A stretch of DNA of 48,027 nt from Diphasiastrum complanatum. Its lineage: Eukaryota > Streptophyta > Lycopodiopsida > Lycopodiales > Lycopodiaceae. The position numbers were made by a program, and so were the translations under genes. Location of the stretch: NCBI GenBank assembly GCA_029204225.1, contig CM055101.1, forward strand, positions 43,769,658 through 43,817,684, read 5' to 3'. The notes beneath the pieces were generated by a model. The model worked only from the letters and a program-made list of their open reading frames with translations. It searched no databases and was not told the DNA's origin. This document shows, one piece after another, positions 44,585-48,027 of the stretch (position 1 is the first letter of the stretch; every line of letters begins with the position of its first letter).

Positions 44585-45560
44585 AAAAAATCCTCTTCTG
44601 AGACATCGGGCTTTCCTTCAATCGACACTTCCTGGCGTGGAATAGGTGCCACTAGATCTTCTTCTTAAAAAATGTCTTCCTCTTCAAATCCCTCAGGCAC
44701 TGTGGCATCAAACTGTTTTGGTGATTTTACAACTTTGTCGACCCGAAGTGCGGCTGGGTTTCTTCCATATGAGGTTGCTGGCTAACATCTTCAACACCAG
44801 CAATAGATTCATGGATATTTCCGAATCCTCTTCCAGGGGATCGAAGTTCAAAGGGCGCAGGGCTCTGGGGCATTTCAAAAATTTCGGCAGCCCCAAGGGG
44901 ATCGGAATCATCAAATATATCCATAAAAAACTGCATGTTTGGTGAAGTGGCTTCAATGTGTGGAGGTGTGGCGGCTTGGGCAGTTGTGATGAGAATGGTA
45001 GGCCCAATGGTCACAGACTGTCCTTGATTGGAAGCAAAGGCGAGGGAAGCATCAGAGGCTAGGGGAATGAGAAGTTCAGTGCAAACAACAGCATGGGGTG
45101 GAAGCGTAGCTAACAAGGTATGCCTAGTGCGACATCGTGACGTGGAAGGCGAGTCAAAAATTACAATCTCGCTGCGTGGACGACGACGACTATGAGTACT
45201 TGAGGCCTGGTGAGATGACTCGGCCGGTGCTTCTTCGTAGACCGACAACATAGAATTTAGGTGGAAGCCATGGATTTTGTTTTCTAAGTGACAAGCGGCT
45301 AAAAGGGACAATAAAGAGCCAGCAGCGAACTGCTACTTAGTATTGGCCTTAATAGCTCGTTTGAGCTCACCAAAAACAGTCTTGAACCAATTATATGGTT
45401 CAAGAGGGGCTTTGGCCAACTTGGTGTGGGACTCCACTATCCTATGGAGGATCTATGATGTGATGCGGTCTTTCTTGAGGTTGCCAACCATCAGGAAGTT
45501 GTTCAGTAGTTGGGCAGCAGCGTGGATTGAAGGCTCAGTGATGGCTTCCACCTCAAAACC
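44585..45560 (-). pseudogene. Decayed ORF of unknown function fused to the copia element
   Basis: Minus-strand coding-like text continues from the copia junction at about 45560: EPSIHAAAQLLNNFLMVGNL, a stop, then ILHRIVESHTKLAKAPLEPY and NWFKTV. A frameshift and another stop follow, then LLSLLAACHLENKIHGFHLN. From 45311 it stays open for 194 codons to 44727: a Ser/Arg-rich part (STHSRRRPRSEIVIF), then an acidic Pro-rich tail (FFMDIFDDSDPLGAAEIFEM). Similar acidic text continues to about 44590. No domain recognised. It is not copia RT, which should stand here, so it is a different sequence joined to the element. Confidence 0.5.
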
Positions 45561-47147
45561 AAGATCTTGCTCCTCGGCCATCTTCTTCTTGATTGTTGGA
45601 GCACTTGAGCCTTCTTCAAGCATATGCATATGATGTTCATCAAAGATGACATCCCTTGAAACAACAAATTTGTTCAAGGATGGGAGATAGACTTTATAGC
45701 CCTTGCTTGAGCTTGCATATCCAAGCATGATCCCTCTTGTGGAAGATGGATCCTCCTTGGTTCTTGTTTCCAATGGCACATGCACATAACATATACACCC
45801 AAAAACTTTCAAGTGATTAAGATTGGGTTTCTTTCCATACAACATCTCATAAGGAGTTTTTCCTTCAATTGCTTTGCAAGACACCCTATTCATCAAGTAG
45901 TTTGCACATACAAGAGACTCACCCTAAAAGGATTTGGGCAAACAAGCATCTAATCTTAAAGCCTTAGAACATTCACATAATGTTCTATTCCTTCTTTCAG
46001 AAACTCCATTTTTTTGAGGAGTGTAAGGACAAGAAGTCTCTTTCTTGATCCCTTCCTCCTCACAAAAGGCCTTGAACTCATTGGAGATGAATTCTCCACC
46101 ATTGTCACTTCTAAGAATCTTGATGCTATGATTATGATGCTTTTCCACAAACAACTTGAACTTTACAAAAGTATCAAATACTTGACACTTGAAGGAAAGT
46201 AAGAACACCCAACAATATCTTGAGTAGTCATCAATGAAGGTTAAAAACATGGATGAACCTCCATTAGATTTGGTGCTAGCAATGTGCACATCCAAGTGTA
46301 TGAGTTCAAGAGGATGAGATGACTTTGTGATGGAGTTAGGAAACACCTTCTTATGTGCCTTGGATAAGGCACAAGCTTCACAAACCTTGTCTTCCTTCCC
46401 AATAGACCTTGGTAGGCCTAAAGCGTACTCTTCCTTGATCATAGCCTCCATGGAACCCGAGTTGACATGTCCAAGTCTTTTGTGCCATAAAGTAAAGGTA
46501 GATATCTTGTTCTTCTCGGCCAACATGACAACATTAGTATCCACAAATGCATCCAACTTATAAAGTTTGCCAAGTCTAGTGCCCTTACCACTATCTTACC
46601 CTTCTTCTTGATGAAACATTCATTTGAAGCAAAGTCAACATTGAAACCATTGTCTACCATTTGGCCAACACTTAGTAGATTCTTTGTTATTGTAGGAATG
46701 TACAAAACACCTTCTATGTTGATCTTTTTGGAAGATCCTAAGAAAAGGGGAATGCTACCAACTCCTTCAATCTTGCAAGCTTCATCATTTGCTGTATAGA
46801 TAGACTTTATAGGTCCACCATAAGATAAGAGAGAAGAGAAAAACTCCCTTTTACTAGTCATGTGTGAACTAGCACCCGAGTCAATCCACCAAGGATCTTC
46901 TCCTTTGAAGCTTCTTGAAGAAAATATGGACATCATGAGAGAGTCCTCATGTGAACTCTCCTCCTCCTCTTTGCTTATGTTGGCTTGGCTTTGATCTTGC
47001 TTCCTCTTGAAGCATTCCGAGGCATAATGCCCCATCTTGATACAATAGTAGCACTTCCAATCTACACAAGATTTAGATCAAAAATTGTGATCAAATTGAA
47101 TGAAAACCAAGGATTTAGCTCATTTCAGCCTTTAGGCTCTGATACCA
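45560..47147 (-). pseudogene. Ty1/copia gag end, protease and integrase (3'-truncated element)
   Basis: Minus strand from 47035: gag knuckle remnant (MGHYASECFKRKQDQSQA), protease WWIDSGASSHMTS, VLYIPTITKNLLSVGQMVD, then a frameshift near 46590 before LWHKRLGHVNS. Integrase follows with LIHLDVHI (the family has D-x2-G-P), RSDNGGEFISNEF and VSERRNRTL. After a stop near 45920 it continues LPFEMLYG-like KTPYEMLYGKKP, HLKVFGCICYVHVP and SRDVIFDEHHMHM, then leaves copia text at QDLGFEVE (45560). RT and RNase H are missing. The 5' LTR and primer site are intact to the right. Confidence 0.92.
47130..47147 (-). other. Primer-binding site, initiator tRNA-Met type
   Basis: The minus strand reads TGGTATCAGAGCCTAAAG immediately inside the LTR; the first 12 bases are the standard plant copia primer site. 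Confidence 0.88.
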
Positions 47148-47823
47148 TGTAAAAATTACAGCAAATAAGGATCCTAAAACACTTGAAATGATGAGGGAAA
47201 CAATAGATTACGATTTCATAAGATTAGCACAAGTTGAACCATCAAAATCCATCAAAAATCTATGCTTGAACCTCACTAAATGGCCCAAATCCTTGAAGAA
47301 GGCTTCACACGTGTGAAAGTACGGCCTCCCACAGTCTGAGTACTGTACACCAGACCTACATTCAATCCTATAATCATTAGTAATCACAAGTACTCAAACA
47401 ATTATGAACATAGAGAGCAATTGCACCATTATGAGAGAAAAAATATGCTTGATTGATTTTGGTGAGATATCATCACCTATATATACATGATCCATCACGG
47501 TTTTGGGCAGGTATGAGTGGCCCTAAACCTATCCCTAATGCTAATTTTGGTGGATCTTTCATCCCTACCAAGTTAGGGTTGGAATCTTGGAGATCCCTCA
47601 ACAATGCAAAAATTACCAAAAATAGCTCCTATTTTTTCTCCCTTGTATCTAAGCATAATTTGGACTCATTCCAAAGGTTCTAACACTTAGGTCTACTTGA
47701 GAACATCCTTATGAATGGAATCCTATGCTATTTGGCACGTGTGACAAGCCACATCATGACCATCTAACTACTTACAAGTCATATGACCAAAACTAGTCAA
47801 GCTAGAATTGTGAATTTTTAACA
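47148..47823 (-). repeat. 5' LTR (676 bp) of the copia element
   Basis: In element orientation it starts TGTTAAAAATTC (47823 side) and ends CTGTAATTTTTACA (47148 side), so the ends are inverted near-copies with TG...CA. The primer site adjoins it. It contains the palindrome TTCACACGTGTGAA (47304-47317), with a G-box core. The next five bases outside (caaac, 47824-47828) would be the target duplication; the other end of the element is lost, so this cannot be checked. Confidence 0.85.
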
Positions 47824-48027
47824 CAAACATGTATAGTTATTATCCTCTCTCATTTTAAAGGTTGTGGTTATGGGCTGCCAAGGTAAATCATGATTGGAAA
47901 ATGATATGTTTAGCCTTCACCAACATCGAAAAGGTGGGAGATGAAGCTGGAACGATCTCCTTACGTTTCTACACTCTTTTACCTACCTGCGCATGTACAT
48001 TGGGATGATCCAGTTTCACTGGTGGAT
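47824..48027. other. Flank to the right edge, nothing recognised
   Basis: About 200 bp outside the LTR, without coding similarity. Confidence 0.5.

Overview
The window looks like nuclear DNA of a land plant with a large, repeat-rich genome. The evidence is Ty1/copia, Ty3/gypsy, LINE, Helitron and CACTA-like remains packed side by side, GT-AG introns of about 80-130 bp, long GA/CT microsatellites, AT-rich spacers, and a captured first exon of a cytokinin-type (type-A) response regulator. I cannot name the species. The style of the LINE reverse transcriptases and the mix of decayed elements would fit a fern or another non-flowering plant, but that is inference.

Layout. 1-3.2 kb: decayed copia element on the minus strand, its integrase core replaced by foreign DNA. 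3.3-5.7 kb: two convergent, intron-containing, decayed genes that I do not recognise; one has a zeste/Myb-like DNA-binding segment. 6.2-8.2 kb: short non-coding LTR element (TRIM/LARD type) with a tRNA-Asp-type primer site. 8.5-10.1 kb: LINE relic. 11.7-12.6 kb: copia LTR head plus an exon of unknown function. 13.9-15.3 kb: GA tracts, hairpins and a CACTA-like end enclosing the captured response-regulator exon. 15.3-18.6 kb: stacked gypsy, copia, LINE and LTR scraps. 21.6-25.2 kb: the one gene that looks intact, an intronless 1207-residue nucleotidyltransferase-TPR-beta-helix protein. 25.4-26.0 kb: 115-bp tandem array just upstream of that gene. 26.4-28.6 kb: Helitron Rep/helicase pseudogene. 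29.0-33.5 kb: nearly complete copia polyprotein broken by two amber codons. 33.5-41 kb: mostly featureless AT-rich DNA with an inverted repeat, a short tandem repeat and a LINE RT relic. 41.4-42.5 kb: gypsy gag. 42.7-43.6 kb: intron-containing transposon-like gene. 44.6-47.8 kb: unknown decayed ORF fused to a copia element that keeps a full 5' LTR.

There is no operon-like cooperation between genes. Nearly everything is nested mobile DNA around one probable host gene. The best candidates for something undescribed are that three-domain gene, the convergent gene pair at 3.3-5.7 kb, and the response-regulator capture at 14.5-14.8 kb.
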